NCBI RefSeq assembly: GCF_000176515.1
Contig: NZ_ADAQ01000011.1
Span: forward strand, 1,014,388-1,078,387
Direction of reading: 5' to 3'
From: Grimontia hollisae CIP 101886
Lineage (GTDB): Bacteria; Pseudomonadota; Gammaproteobacteria; Enterobacterales; Vibrionaceae
Length of the DNA: 64,000 nucleotides
This document shows, piece by piece, positions 1 to 8,431 of the stretch. Made by a program: the position numbers and the translations under genes. The notes beneath the pieces were generated by a model. It had not been told where the DNA came from. It made no database searches and saw only the letters and a list, made by a program, of their open reading frames with translations. Position 1 is the stretch's first letter. The number at the start of each line of letters is the position of its first letter.

Positions 1-2
1 AA

Positions 3-1109
3 AAAACCACGGAATTGCTCAAACCTATCGGCAAAGATGCCAGCCTGAAAACCTGGGAAGGGGATCAATGGAAAATCGGCGGTGGTACCACCTGGGGCTG
101 GTATACCTATGATCCGGAGCTAAATCTCATCTACTACGGCACCGGAAACCCCAGTACCTGGAACCCATCACAGCGCCCCGGTGATAACAAATATTCCATG
201 ACCATCATGGCCCGTGACGCTGACACCGGCATGGCGAAATGGCTCTACCAGATGACGCCTCACGACGAATGGGATTACGACGGCGTCAATGAAATGATTC
301 TGGTAGACAAAAAATTCAAAGGGAAAGATCGCAAACTGTTGGTGCACTTCGACCGTAACGGTTTCGGCTATACCCTGGATCGCGTGACCGGTGAACTGCT
401 GGTCGCCGAGAAATTTGACCCGGCAGTAAACTGGGCCACCCATGTCGACATGGAAACCGGTCGCCCACAGGTGGTGGCGAAATACTCCACCGACCAAAAC
501 GGCGAGGATGTTGACACCAAAGGGGTCTGCCCGGCAGCGCTTGGCTCGAAAGACCAGCAACCCGCAACATACAGCCCGCGCACAGGACTGTTCTATGTAC
601 CGACCAACCATGTGTGCATGAACTATGAACCGTTTGAAGTTTCTTACGCCGCCGGTCAACCCTATGTTGGGGCGACCCTTTCCATGTTTCCAGCACCAGA
701 CAGCCATGGTGGACTGGGTAACTTCATCGCTTGGGACGCGGAAAAAGGAGAAATTGTCTGGTCGCTGCCCGAACCCTTCTCTGTATGGAGCGGCGCACTG
801 GCAACGAATGGTGGCGTGGTGTTTTACGGCACACTGGAAGGCTACCTGAAAGCGATAGACGAAAAAACAGGGAAAGAGCTTTACCGCTTTAAAACGCCTT
901 CCGGCATCATCGGTAACGTCAATACCTACATGTACGACGGCAAACAGTATGTGGCCGTGCTGTCAGGGCTCGGAGGCTGGGCTGGCATTGGTATGGCTGC
1001 CGGCCTTGAGGGCGACACCGAAGGTCTGGGTGCAGTAGGTGCCTATCGCAAACTGTCTGACTACACGCAGTTAGGGGGGGTACTGACGGTCTTTGCATTA
1101 CCTGATTAA
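3..1109 (+). CDS. xoxF: XoxF-type PQQ-dependent methanol/alcohol dehydrogenase, C-terminal part (5' truncated by window edge)
   Basis: Periplasmic quinoprotein that oxidises a primary alcohol (methanol in characterised XoxF) with PQQ. The reading frame is open from base 3, so only the last 368 residues of a protein usually near 600 are present; TTG at 15 is not a believable start. The beta-propeller sequence follows XoxF/MxaF: a GGGTTWGWY segment, an [11 protein letters not shown] segment and a C-terminal GGWAGIG segment. In [11 protein letters not shown] the catalytic Asp (bases 273-275) is followed two residues later by a second Asp (279-281). XoxF enzymes use this extra Asp to bind a lanthanide; calcium-dependent MxaF has Ala there. 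It heads a run with pseudoazurin and a XoxJ-type protein. The family call is strong; metal and substrate are inferred. Confidence 0.93.
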   Translation, partial: KTTELLKPIGKDASLKTWEGDQWKIGGGTTWGWYTYDPELNLIYYGTGNPSTWNPSQRPGDNKYSMTIMARDADTGMAKWLYQMTPHDEWDYDGVNEMILVDKKFKGKDRKLLVHFDRNGFGYTLDRVTGELLVAEKFDPAVNWATHVDMETGRPQVVAKYSTDQNGEDVDTKGVCPAALGSKDQQPATYSPRTGLFYVPTNHVCMNYEPFEVSYAAGQPYVGATLSMFPAPDSHGGLGNFIAWDAEKGEIVWSLPEPFSVWSGALATNGGVVFYGTLEGYLKAIDEKTGKELYRFKTPSGIIGNVNTYMYDGKQYVAVLSGLGGWAGIGMAAGLEGDTEGLGAVGAYRKLSDYTQLGGVLTVFALPD

Positions 1110-1227
1110 CTCAAAAAACTGCGACAAAGGGGAGTATTGGCTCCCCTTTCTCACTCCTGATGCAATGCATCAGGTTAAGCGGCCTTTAGGGCATCTACAC
1201 TTAATAAACAGCAAAAGGATACTGCGT

Positions 1228-1677
1228 ATGACTAACCGTTTTATAGGATTGCTCTTGGTGTTTTTGGGGCTGGTGAGTAGCGCGTTTGCAGAAGAATATG
1301 AAGTCCGTGCCGTGGGGGTAAAATTCGATCCCATGTTTGTTATCTTGCAACCGGGTGACCGGGTCAGCTGGACCAACATGCCGGCACACATGATTGAAAC
1401 CATCGACGTCATGGTGCCGGAAGGCACAGAAAAAATTAAAACAGAGCTCGGCATGGATGTCAGCTTTGTCTTCGACAATGACGGCATCTATGTCTATAAG
1501 TGCACCCCGCACTGGGGCGCAAGAATGGGGGGAATTTTGCTGGTCGGCAACCCTTCTGATATCGAAGGGACGATTGATGCTTATCTTGGGGAAGTTGAGA
1601 AAGATAAATCCTTATTGCCCGCCAAAGGGTTGCTGAAGAAATTCAAAAAGCACCTTAAGGCAGAAGGTGTGTTGTAA
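1228..1677 (+). CDS. Pseudoazurin-type blue copper protein
   Basis: Small periplasmic type-1 copper electron carrier of 149 residues. The start at 1228 is chosen over an upstream in-frame ATG at 1093 because it is preceded by AAAGGA and begins a clean signal peptide ending near residue 21 (SAFA-EEY). Copper ligands are visible as His54, Cys92, His95 and Met100 (CTPHWGARM), the cupredoxin C-x2-H-x4-M arrangement of pseudoazurin. The gene lies about 120 bases after the XoxF-type dehydrogenase and 12 bases before the next exported protein, so it probably belongs to the same operon and may take electrons from the dehydrogenase. No XoxG-type cytochrome is seen here, though it could lie upstream of the window. 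Amicyanin is a less likely alternative. Confidence 0.9.
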   Translation: MTNRFIGLLLVFLGLVSSAFAEEYEVRAVGVKFDPMFVILQPGDRVSWTNMPAHMIETIDVMVPEGTEKIKTELGMDVSFVFDNDGIYVYKCTPHWGARMGGILLVGNPSDIEGTIDAYLGEVEKDKSLLPAKGLLKKFKKHLKAEGVL

Positions 1678-1689
1678 AGGAGGCCGCCC

Positions 1690-2073
1690 ATGAACATGAA
1701 AACGAAAAACATCATCAGTGCACTTGTCCTTCTCCCCCTGTTTTTACTGGCCCCTCTGGCCAATGCAAATGACTTCCCAACCCTTGAGCGGGTCAAATTC
1801 GTGCAAGAATGCATGTCACTCAAAGGGGGGCCTACCTATGTGAACATGTACGGCTGCAGTTGCGTGATTGATAAAATTGCCGGTACGCTAACCTTCGATG
1901 AATACGTCCATGCCGATGCCTTTGTCCGCCTGCGTAATATGCGTGGTGAGCGCGGTGGCTATTTCCGGTCATCCAAAGACAGCCGCAATGCCCGCAGCGC
2001 ATTGCTCACCCTGCGTGACCAAGCCGAGAAATCGTGCTTTGTCGACCTGCAAGCCACCGTCGCTGCGAAGTAG
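1690..2073 (+). CDS. Exported Cys-containing protein of the XoxF operon, function unknown
   Basis: A 127-residue protein with a signal peptide (cleavage near residue 26, ANA-NDF). The mature part holds Cys41, Cys56 and Cys58 (a CSC motif) and a fourth Cys near the C-terminus, spaced as if for two disulfides or a metal site. There is no CxxCH haem motif, so it is not a cytochrome c. AGGAGG precedes the start and 12 bases separate it from pseudoazurin; the next start follows 8 bases after its stop. I recognise it only as a small exported protein of the kind found beside quinoprotein dehydrogenases. A maturation or electron-transfer role is an inference from position. Confidence 0.8.
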   Translation: MNMKTKNIISALVLLPLFLLAPLANANDFPTLERVKFVQECMSLKGGPTYVNMYGCSCVIDKIAGTLTFDEYVHADAFVRLRNMRGERGGYFRSSKDSRNARSALLTLRDQAEKSCFVDLQATVAAK

Positions 2074-2081
2074 GAGGCAAC

Positions 2082-2954
2082 ATGAACGCATTGTATTCAC
2101 GTCTTATGGTTATTATGCTCACCCTGTGTTTGTCACCCCTGCTACCGGCAGCAGAAACAGCGTTTCCTTCTCCTTTACCGGATACACTCCGCGTCTGTGC
2201 CGATCCCAACAACCTGCCCTATTCCAACAAGGCCCTAGAAGGGTTTGAGAATAAGATTGCCGAGCAACTTGGCAACTATTTGGGGCTGGAGGTGGAATAC
2301 GTCTGGTTTCCCCAGCGTATGGGGTTTATCCGCAACACCTTGAAAAACTGGTCTGATGATAATGGCCGATTTGCCTGCGATTTGGTCATTGGCGTGCCGG
2401 CACAGTTCGACATTGCCGCCACCACCAAACCGTATTACCGCTCTGCCTATTCATTGCTGTTCAAACAGGCAGGGCCACTGGCAGACGTTGACAGCCAACA
2501 GGCGCTCGCAGACTTACCTGACAGTGTTAAGCAATCACTGAAGGTTGCCGCATTCAGCCCTTCTCCTGCCGTCGCCTGGTTACGTGAAAATGGCTTCAGG
2601 GACAACACAACGTTTTTCCGCATCATGAACGGCGATCCTGAAGATTACCCCGGTAAATTGGTGCAACGGGTAGCCGACGACGAGTTTGATGTGTTAGTGA
2701 TTTGGGGGCCAATTGCCGGCTATTTTGCGAAAGACCAGCCAGATATTGCCGTTATCCCTATGACCTCTGAAGGCAGCAACGTCTTCGATTTCGCCATCTC
2801 GATGGGGGTACGGTATGGCGAACAACCATGGAAAGAAACCGTTGAAATGGCGATGGATGCCAACGCACCGCAAATTGCTATGATCCTTCAGGATTATGGC
2901 ATTCCCATTGTAGAAGCCTCTTCCACACCAAAGCAGGATGATGACGATGATTAA
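2082..2954 (+). CDS. xoxJ: Quinoprotein dehydrogenase-associated periplasmic substrate-binding protein (XoxJ/MoxJ type)
   Basis: A 290-residue periplasmic binding protein of the solute-binding family 3 fold, of the type consistently linked to PQQ dehydrogenases. The start at 2082 is used because AGGAGG lies just upstream and a signal peptide follows (cleavage near PAAETAF); an earlier in-frame ATG at 2034 overlaps the previous gene and lacks this. The mature N-terminus has the family-typical LRVCADPNNLPYSN stretch, and a central FACDLVIGVP segment fits the hinge. In methylotrophs MoxJ/XoxJ is thought to assist dehydrogenase maturation or partner loading rather than feed an ABC importer, and no permease adjoins it here. 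The last codons are an acidic poly-Asp tail overlapping the next gene's start. Confidence 0.87.
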   Translation: MNALYSRLMVIMLTLCLSPLLPAAETAFPSPLPDTLRVCADPNNLPYSNKALEGFENKIAEQLGNYLGLEVEYVWFPQRMGFIRNTLKNWSDDNGRFACDLVIGVPAQFDIAATTKPYYRSAYSLLFKQAGPLADVDSQQALADLPDSVKQSLKVAAFSPSPAVAWLRENGFRDNTTFFRIMNGDPEDYPGKLVQRVADDEFDVLVIWGPIAGYFAKDQPDIAVIPMTSEGSNVFDFAISMGVRYGEQPWKETVEMAMDANAPQIAMILQDYGIPIVEASSTPKQDDDDD

Positions 2955-3486
2955 CTTCACAACGGGCAATCTGGCTGCCCGTTTGTTATTGCCAACAACA
3001 CTCGTTATGACCACGTTACTGTTTAGCACCAACCTGTTCGCGGTCCCCACCCTTGCCGTACTCGACTTTGAGCTCAATGACCTGACCCGTGTCTCAGACA
3101 ACAGCGAGGAAGTAAAGCGCACTGCCAGCCTTGCTCCCATGCTTCGCCGTGCACTGGTTATCGACCATGAATATCCGTTGGCGACTGTACCCGATGAAAT
3201 GTATGACAATGCCAACAAAGGGGTTGGGTATCTTTTCAGTCACACAACTGATGCAGCACAACTGGGCAAAAAAGTGGGAGCAGACTGGGTTGTCATCACC
3301 CGGCTCAATAAACCCAGCTTTCTGTTTTCTTACCTGATTGCCCAGGTGGTCAATGTGAAAACCCATCTAGCTTATCCAGAATTAATTGTAGAAATAAAAG
3401 GCCCCCAACAGGTGATGAGCGAGCAGGGTATCAAAAAAATAGCAGAGAAAATCACCCAACAAATTGTTGCTATTTCCCGCCCCTGA
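2938..3486 (+). CDS. Exported protein of the PQQ dehydrogenase cluster, DUF2380/DUF3280-like
   Basis: A 182-residue protein whose start (ATG at 2938, with a further in-frame ATG at 2947) overlaps the end of xoxJ by 17 bases, implying translational coupling. The N-terminus is a long hydrophobic export signal (about residues 12-35). The mature part begins with an LAVLDFELNDLT segment and includes a GADWVVITRLNK stretch, resembling small exported proteins annotated with domains of unknown function beside methanol dehydrogenase operons. No catalytic or haem motif is visible. It ends the XoxF run: a bidirectional hairpin terminator follows within 80 bases. The family assignment is from memory and moderate; no function is claimed. 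Confidence 0.72.
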   Translation: MMTMINFTTGNLAARLLLPTTLVMTTLLFSTNLFAVPTLAVLDFELNDLTRVSDNSEEVKRTASLAPMLRRALVIDHEYPLATVPDEMYDNANKGVGYLFSHTTDAAQLGKKVGADWVVITRLNKPSFLFSYLIAQVVNVKTHLAYPELIVEIKGPQQVMSEQGIKKIAEKITQQIVAISRP

Positions 3487-3560
3487 TGAGACAGCCGGGG
3501 GAAATAGCAAAAAAGATCCATCATGCCAAAGAAACGGGGTTTAAAGACGACCGGAAAGAA

Positions 3561-3589
3561 AAAAGCGACGCCCAAAACATCGCTTTTTT
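3561..3589. terminator. Bidirectional rho-independent terminator between the xoxF run and cysH
   Basis: Inverted repeat AAAAGCGA (3561-3568) and TCGCTTTT (3580-3587) around an 11-base loop, with A-rich sequence on the left and T-rich on the right. It can stop the rightward xoxF run and the leftward cysJIH operon, which converge here. Confidence 0.75.
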
Positions 3590-3601
3590 ACCCTCTCATC
3601 A

Positions 3602-4360
3602 TTAAATGCCTGCGCCGTCGCTCACATCATCTTCATGCAGGCCGCATTCGCGTTTGAGGCCGAAGAAGCGGGTCTCTTCTTCTGTCATCCCCTCTTCGAG
3701 TTTGCGTGTGGTGTGGACATCCCCGACTGACACATACCCCTGATCCCACAATGGGTGGTAAGGCAGATCATGTTCTATCAGGTAGTAGTGCACATCTTTA
3801 TTGGTCCAGTCGATCACCGGCAGGAACTTAAACACCCCGTTTTGAATACCCAGAATCGGCAGGGTCTCACGGGAGCTGGACTGGTCGCGGCGAAGGCCAG
3901 AAAACCAGGTGCCAACATTCAGTTCATCCAACGCACGGCGCATGGGTTCGACTTTATTCAGGCGGTTATAACGCGCAATGCCTTCCACACCCTGCTCCCA
4001 TAACTTGCCATACTGTGCTTCCTGCCAGGCTGCGCTTTGCTCAGCGCGGTAAACACGCAAGTCGAGGTTCAAACGTTCTGTCAGTTGATCAATAAACTGG
4101 TAAGTTTCCGGAAACAGGTAGCCCGTGTCAGTCAGGATCACCGGGGTGTCCGGCTTTTCCTGGGTGACCAGATGCAGCATCACCGCCGCCTGAATGCCAA
4201 AGCTTGATGACAGGGCGAATTCGCCCTGAAGGTTTTCCAACGCCCAGCGAACCCGCTCCTGCGCTGATAAGCCTTCAAGCTCAGCATTGATGGGTGCCAG
4301 TTCTAGGATTTGCCCGGCTCTGGTACGGCCAAGCAAATCGGACAGTTGAAATTTAGGCAT
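3602..4360 (-). CDS. cysH: Phosphoadenosine phosphosulfate (PAPS) reductase
   Basis: Cytoplasmic enzyme reducing PAPS to sulfite with thioredoxin in assimilatory sulfate reduction. The 252-residue length fits bacterial CysH. The sequence has the nucleotide-binding SSSFG segment, an [12 protein letters not shown] segment, an [12 protein letters not shown] segment and the catalytic ECGLH motif near the C-terminus. It lacks the paired extra cysteines of the 4Fe-4S APS reductases, so PAPS is the expected substrate. Its start overlaps the end of cysI by 8 bases, and the order cysJ-cysI-cysH matches enteric bacteria and vibrios. Confidence 0.97.
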   Translation of the reverse strand: MPKFQLSDLLGRTRAGQILELAPINAELEGLSAQERVRWALENLQGEFALSSSFGIQAAVMLHLVTQEKPDTPVILTDTGYLFPETYQFIDQLTERLNLDLRVYRAEQSAAWQEAQYGKLWEQGVEGIARYNRLNKVEPMRRALDELNVGTWFSGLRRDQSSSRETLPILGIQNGVFKFLPVIDWTNKDVHYYLIEHDLPYHPLWDQGYVSVGDVHTTRKLEEGMTEEETRFFGLKRECGLHEDDVSDGAGI

Positions 4361-6071
4361 AGAAATCCCTCTTAGAGACTTTTACCTCCGCAACAACGCC
4401 TGCGCGGATAACAAAATCACCGAAGCCTTCGCCGTCGTTACGCTCCGTTGCCCAGCGGCCGACCAGTGCGTCAATTTCTTCGAGGATTTGTGCATCGGTA
4501 ATGTTCTCTTTGTACATTTTCGGCACACGGGTGCCTTCACGGTTTCCACCCAAATGCAGGTTATATCGGCCCGGCGCTTTACCTACCAAGCCAATTTCCG
4601 CCAGCATAGCGCGACCACAGCCATTCGGGCAGCCTGTCACACGGAAGATGATATGGTCATCACCCACGCCGTGTTTTTCCATCACCCCTTCCAACTCGGT
4701 CACAAAGCCCGGCAGGAAACGTTCGGCTTCCGCCATCGCCAGCGGACAGGTTGGAAACGCCACACACGCCATGGAATTCTTGCGTTGTTCACTCACACCA
4801 TCATCAATCAGGCCGTGCTCGCGGGCGATCTTTTCAATCTTAGCCTTGCTGGACTTGGACACACCGGCCACCACCAGATTCTGGTTGGCGGTCATACGAA
4901 AGTCCCCTTTGTGGATTTTCGCAATTTCTGCCACGCCGGTTTTCAGCGGTTTACCGGGGTAGTCCAGCAGACGGCCGTTTTCGATAAACAGCGTCAGGTG
5001 ATGTTTGCCATCAATGCCTTCCACCCAACCGATGCGATCGCCACGGCTGGTAAATGCATACGGACGGCTCGCCTCAAAGGTCACGCCAGCGCGTTTTTCC
5101 ACTTCCGCTTTAAACACGTCTGTACCGACACGATCCAGAGTGTATTTGGTCTTGGCATTTTTACGGTTAGAACGGTTACCCCAGTCGCGCTGGGTGGTCA
5201 CCACGGCGGCGGCCACATCCAGTGTTTTATCCAGCGGGATGAAGCCCAGATCGTCCGCTTTACGTGGGTAGGTGCTGGTATCACCGTGCGTCATCGCAAG
5301 GCCACCGCCCACCAGCACGTTGAAGCCAACCAGTTTGCCGTTGTCAGCAATCGCCACAAAGTTCAGGTCATTGGCGTGCACATCGACATCGTTTTGCGGT
5401 GGAATAACGACCGTGGTTTTAAATTTACGTGGCAGGTAGTTGGAGCCCAGAATCGGCTCTTCATCCTGATGACCTTCAACCTTTTCACCGTCCAGCCAGA
5501 CTTCCGCATACGCACGGGTTTTCGGCAGCAGGTGCTCACTGATCCTGGCTGCCCACTCATAGGCTTGCTGATGCAGCTCAGACTCCACCGGGTTGGCGGT
5601 ACACAGCACGTTACGGTTCACGTCACCGGCAGTGGCAATCGAATCAATGCCAATTTTGTTCAGTGTCTGGTGCATCATTTTGATGTTTGGCTTTAACACA
5701 CCGTGGAACTGGAATGTCTGGCGCGTCGTCAGGCGGATACTGCCATACAGGGTATGTTCGGTAGCAAACGCATCAATCGCCAGCCACTGTTTTGGCGTGA
5801 TGATCCCACCCGGCAAACGGGCACGCAGCATCACATTGTGCAGCGGCTCCAGCTTTTGTTTCTGGCGCTCGGCGCGGATATCACGATCATCCTGCTGGTA
5901 CATGCCGTGGAAGCGGATCAACTGGAAATTATCCGCCGTAAAGCCACCGGTCACCGGATCACGCAGATCCTGCTCAATAGTACCGCGGAGGAAATTACTT
6001 TCACGCTTCAGACGTTCGTTGTCTGACAATGGGCCCAGCTCTTCGCCCAATACAACTTGCTTGTCACTCAT
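4353..6071 (-). CDS. cysI: Sulfite reductase [NADPH] hemoprotein beta-component
   Basis: Sirohaem and 4Fe-4S subunit that performs the six-electron reduction of sulfite to sulfide in the cytoplasm. Its 572 residues are close to E. coli CysI (570). The cluster ligands are visible as C-x5-C (CVAFPTC) and C-x3-C (CPNGC) in the C-terminal half, and the sirohaem-binding region has the [10 protein letters not shown] segment. The start codon shares one base with the cysJ stop (TAATG), and the 3' end overlaps cysH by 8 bases, so the three genes form one tightly coupled operon. Confidence 0.98.
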   Translation of the reverse strand: MSDKQVVLGEELGPLSDNERLKRESNFLRGTIEQDLRDPVTGGFTADNFQLIRFHGMYQQDDRDIRAERQKQKLEPLHNVMLRARLPGGIITPKQWLAIDAFATEHTLYGSIRLTTRQTFQFHGVLKPNIKMMHQTLNKIGIDSIATAGDVNRNVLCTANPVESELHQQAYEWAARISEHLLPKTRAYAEVWLDGEKVEGHQDEEPILGSNYLPRKFKTTVVIPPQNDVDVHANDLNFVAIADNGKLVGFNVLVGGGLAMTHGDTSTYPRKADDLGFIPLDKTLDVAAAVVTTQRDWGNRSNRKNAKTKYTLDRVGTDVFKAEVEKRAGVTFEASRPYAFTSRGDRIGWVEGIDGKHHLTLFIENGRLLDYPGKPLKTGVAEIAKIHKGDFRMTANQNLVVAGVSKSSKAKIEKIAREHGLIDDGVSEQRKNSMACVAFPTCPLAMAEAERFLPGFVTELEGVMEKHGVGDDHIIFRVTGCPNGCGRAMLAEIGLVGKAPGRYNLHLGGNREGTRVPKMYKENITDAQILEEIDALVGRWATERNDGEGFGDFVIRAGVVAEVKVSKRDFYA

Positions 6072-7915
6072 TAGTACACATCCTTTTGATAGCGCTTCGC
6101 CTTACGCAGTTCGTTCAAATAGTTTTCTGCGTCTTCCCGGCTCTTGCCGCCGTGCTCTTCGGCGACCTTAATCAATGCTTCATGAACGTCTTTGGCCATA
6201 TGGGTCGCATCACCACAGATATAGAGGTACGCACCGTCTTGCAACCATTGCCACACTTCTTTGCCTTGCTCGACAATCTTATGCTGAACATACACTTTCT
6301 CCGCCTGATCGCGGCTAAAGGCAAGGTCGATTTTGGTTAAAAGGCCATCTTTGAGGAATTTCTGCCACTCTACCTGATACAGGAAGTCCTGTGTAAAGGT
6401 GCGGTCACCAAAAAACAGCCAGTTTTTACCTTCTGCACCGCGGGCATCACGCTCTTGCATAAAGGCGCGGAAGGGGGCAATACCGGTGCCGGGGCCTACC
6501 ATGATGACAGGTGCGTTATCGTCTGCTGGCAGCTTGAAGTTGTTGTTGTGTTCAATAAACACCTTCACAGCGCCTGCCTCTTCAGCGCGCTGGGCAAGGA
6601 AACTGGACGCACCACCAAAGCGGGTGTTGTCACCGTTTTCAAATGCCACCACACCAACGGTCAGGTGCACTTCTTCACCCACTTCTTCCTGACTCGAAGC
6701 AATCGAGTACAAACGCGGGGTCAGCTTACGAAGCAGGCCAACCAATTGCTCTGCCGACAGGGTGATTTTCTTCTCGCCCAGCACATCCACCACCTGGGTG
6801 TTGTTGGCATACTGGCGCAGCTTGTCTTTATCTTCATCTTCCGCGAGTTTTTGCAGTTTCTTACTGCCGGAAAGCTCGGCAATCGCGGCCACCTGTTGTG
6901 GGTTAGACGCCGTGATTTCAAACTTCTCAATCAGTGCCTGGCGCAATGGCAGGGATTCACCGGCAACGTCAACGGTTTCATCGCCCGTCAGGCCGACTTT
7001 CGCCAGAATCTCATCTGCCAGCTCAGGGCTGTTGGTGTAGTACACGCCCAGTGCGTCACCCGGCTGATACGTCAGGCCTGAATCGCCCAGATCGATTTCG
7101 ATATGGCGTACATCCTTGCCCGAATCACGGCCGGTGATTTTCTGGTTTGTCACCACCTCTGCGGTGTACGGATTTTGTTTGTTGTAGGCTGATGCTGCGC
7201 CCACCGTGCCGGCAGAATGCAGTGGCACCACCACTTCATCTTCACCGCCGCCCCCCGCCAAACCGACAAGGGTCTCTTTGACTTTCGCCAGCACGTTACT
7301 GCTCCAGCTTTCTGCGTCGGCGTCATAATCCACATCACAGTCAACACGCGGCGCAATGGCTTTAGCACCAAGCTTGGACAGGAAGGCATCGAAATCTTTG
7401 CCGGTCTGGCAAAAAAACTCATAACTGGAATCGCCCAGACCCAGCACTGCATATTGAAGCTTGTCGAGTTTCGGTGCTTTTTTCGATTGCAGGAATTCGT
7501 GCAGTGAAATGGCGTTATCCGGCGGCTCGCCTTCACCGTTGGTGGAAGCGACGATAACAAGGTGGGTTTCTTTTGCCAGATCCCGTGGTTTGTAATCGTC
7601 GGCCGAATACAGAGAAACCTCTACGCCATCAGCCTTGGCTTTCGCAACCAATGCTTCTGCCACGCCCTTGGCATTACCCGTCTGGGAAGCATAGATAATG
7701 GTCAGTTTACCGGCAGGTTTTGCCGCAGTGGCAACCGCTTGGGCAAGAGGGTGAGGGGCAGCACCTGCTACCGAGGACGTTTGGCTTAACCCCCAGAAGT
7801 AACCGCTGATCCAGGCCAACTGTTGTGGCGACAACTCCGCCACCGCCTGTTGCAGCTGGCCGATCTGCTGGTCATTGAGTGGACTTGCCAGCGCAGAAAG
7901 TTCCTTGAGTAACAT
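6071..7915 (-). CDS. cysJ: Sulfite reductase [NADPH] flavoprotein alpha-component
   Basis: FMN/FAD diflavin reductase passing electrons from NADPH to CysI. ATG at 7915 is chosen over longer in-frame starts up to 8071 because AAGGAAT precedes it and the N-terminus ([13 protein letters not shown]) matches CysJ; this gives 614 residues. Domains in order: short N-terminal linker, flavodoxin domain with the [13 protein letters not shown] loop (about residues 65-205), FAD domain with RLYSIASS, and an NADPH domain with [12 protein letters not shown]. First gene of cysJIH. The promoter should lie in 7916-8098; no CysB site could be assigned by eye. Confidence 0.97.
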   Translation of the reverse strand: MLLKELSALASPLNDQQIGQLQQAVAELSPQQLAWISGYFWGLSQTSSVAGAAPHPLAQAVATAAKPAGKLTIIYASQTGNAKGVAEALVAKAKADGVEVSLYSADDYKPRDLAKETHLVIVASTNGEGEPPDNAISLHEFLQSKKAPKLDKLQYAVLGLGDSSYEFFCQTGKDFDAFLSKLGAKAIAPRVDCDVDYDADAESWSSNVLAKVKETLVGLAGGGGEDEVVVPLHSAGTVGAASAYNKQNPYTAEVVTNQKITGRDSGKDVRHIEIDLGDSGLTYQPGDALGVYYTNSPELADEILAKVGLTGDETVDVAGESLPLRQALIEKFEITASNPQQVAAIAELSGSKKLQKLAEDEDKDKLRQYANNTQVVDVLGEKKITLSAEQLVGLLRKLTPRLYSIASSQEEVGEEVHLTVGVVAFENGDNTRFGGASSFLAQRAEEAGAVKVFIEHNNNFKLPADDNAPVIMVGPGTGIAPFRAFMQERDARGAEGKNWLFFGDRTFTQDFLYQVEWQKFLKDGLLTKIDLAFSRDQAEKVYVQHKIVEQGKEVWQWLQDGAYLYICGDATHMAKDVHEALIKVAEEHGGKSREDAENYLNELRKAKRYQKDVY

Positions 7916-8098
7916 GACACGACATTCCTTTATTATTGCGTGAGCATAGAGTAGCCACTCGGTGTAATAACTAGAAAGAATAGAAACGCATGTTTTATAA
8001 CCCTGCGTTAGATCACAAAGGTTCATGCATCGTTCAAAAAGAGAGAGGGCTTCTAAGGAAAAAGGGAGCACATTGGGTGAATGGAGAATCTTAAAGGG

Positions 8099-8329
8099 TC
8101 AGGCTTCGACGATTCTGACCTGATGAAAACCGATATCGAGGGCATTTTCCGTCGCCATATCGACATCACCAAAACACTGTTCAATGCCATTACCATCGGT
8201 CAGTGGTACCAATCCACCACGGGTATGGCGAAACTCGACAATCCACCCGTCACTGGACAGTGATGGTTCAACCACCGCTTCCACCAACAAACGTTGCCTG
8301 TAGAGGGTCCTGAGTTCGGATTTTGTCAT
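8099..8329 (-). CDS. Small conserved-looking protein of unknown function upstream of cysJ
   Basis: A 76-residue soluble protein beginning MTKSELRTLYRQRLLVEAVV, with no signal peptide, cysteine pair or known motif. The charged N-terminal helix and the central WIVEFRHTRGGLVPLTDGNG segment look like a genuine folded protein, and coding sense fits this strand better than the overlapping rightward frame. It lies between the sensor kinase gene and cysJ in the same direction, with a near-palindromic region just upstream (8345-8386). I do not recognise a family. Confidence 0.6.
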   Translation of the reverse strand: MTKSELRTLYRQRLLVEAVVEPSLSSDGWIVEFRHTRGGLVPLTDGNGIEQCFGDVDMATENALDIGFHQVRIVEA

Positions 8330-8344
8330 TGCATTTTCCTGCTG

Positions 8345-8386
8345 CTAAACCAAAACAAAGGGGGTTATACCCACATGTTTGGTTAG
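8345..8386. repeat. Imperfect inverted repeat upstream of the small 76-residue gene
   Basis: Arms CTAAACCAAAACA and TGTTTGGTTAG flank a GGGTTATACCC-like centre. There is no U-tract on either side, so an operator or promoter element fits better than a terminator. A TATAAC hexamer on the minus strand lies inside the centre. Function is unassigned. Confidence 0.35.
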
Positions 8387-8431
8387 GAAAAGCATAGACT
8401 GGACACCGGGTATGTGCCACAGCATGTCTTA

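Noticed and set aside
4488..5696. 402-codon open frame on the + strand inside cysI
   Set aside because: It lies opposite a certain gene, has no ribosome site or recognisable motif, and its composition (rich in His, Thr, Arg, Val, Phe) is that of an antisense shadow.
7916..8098. CysB-binding site upstream of cysJ
   Set aside because: AT-rich half-sites exist, but none matched a CysB pattern well enough to place.
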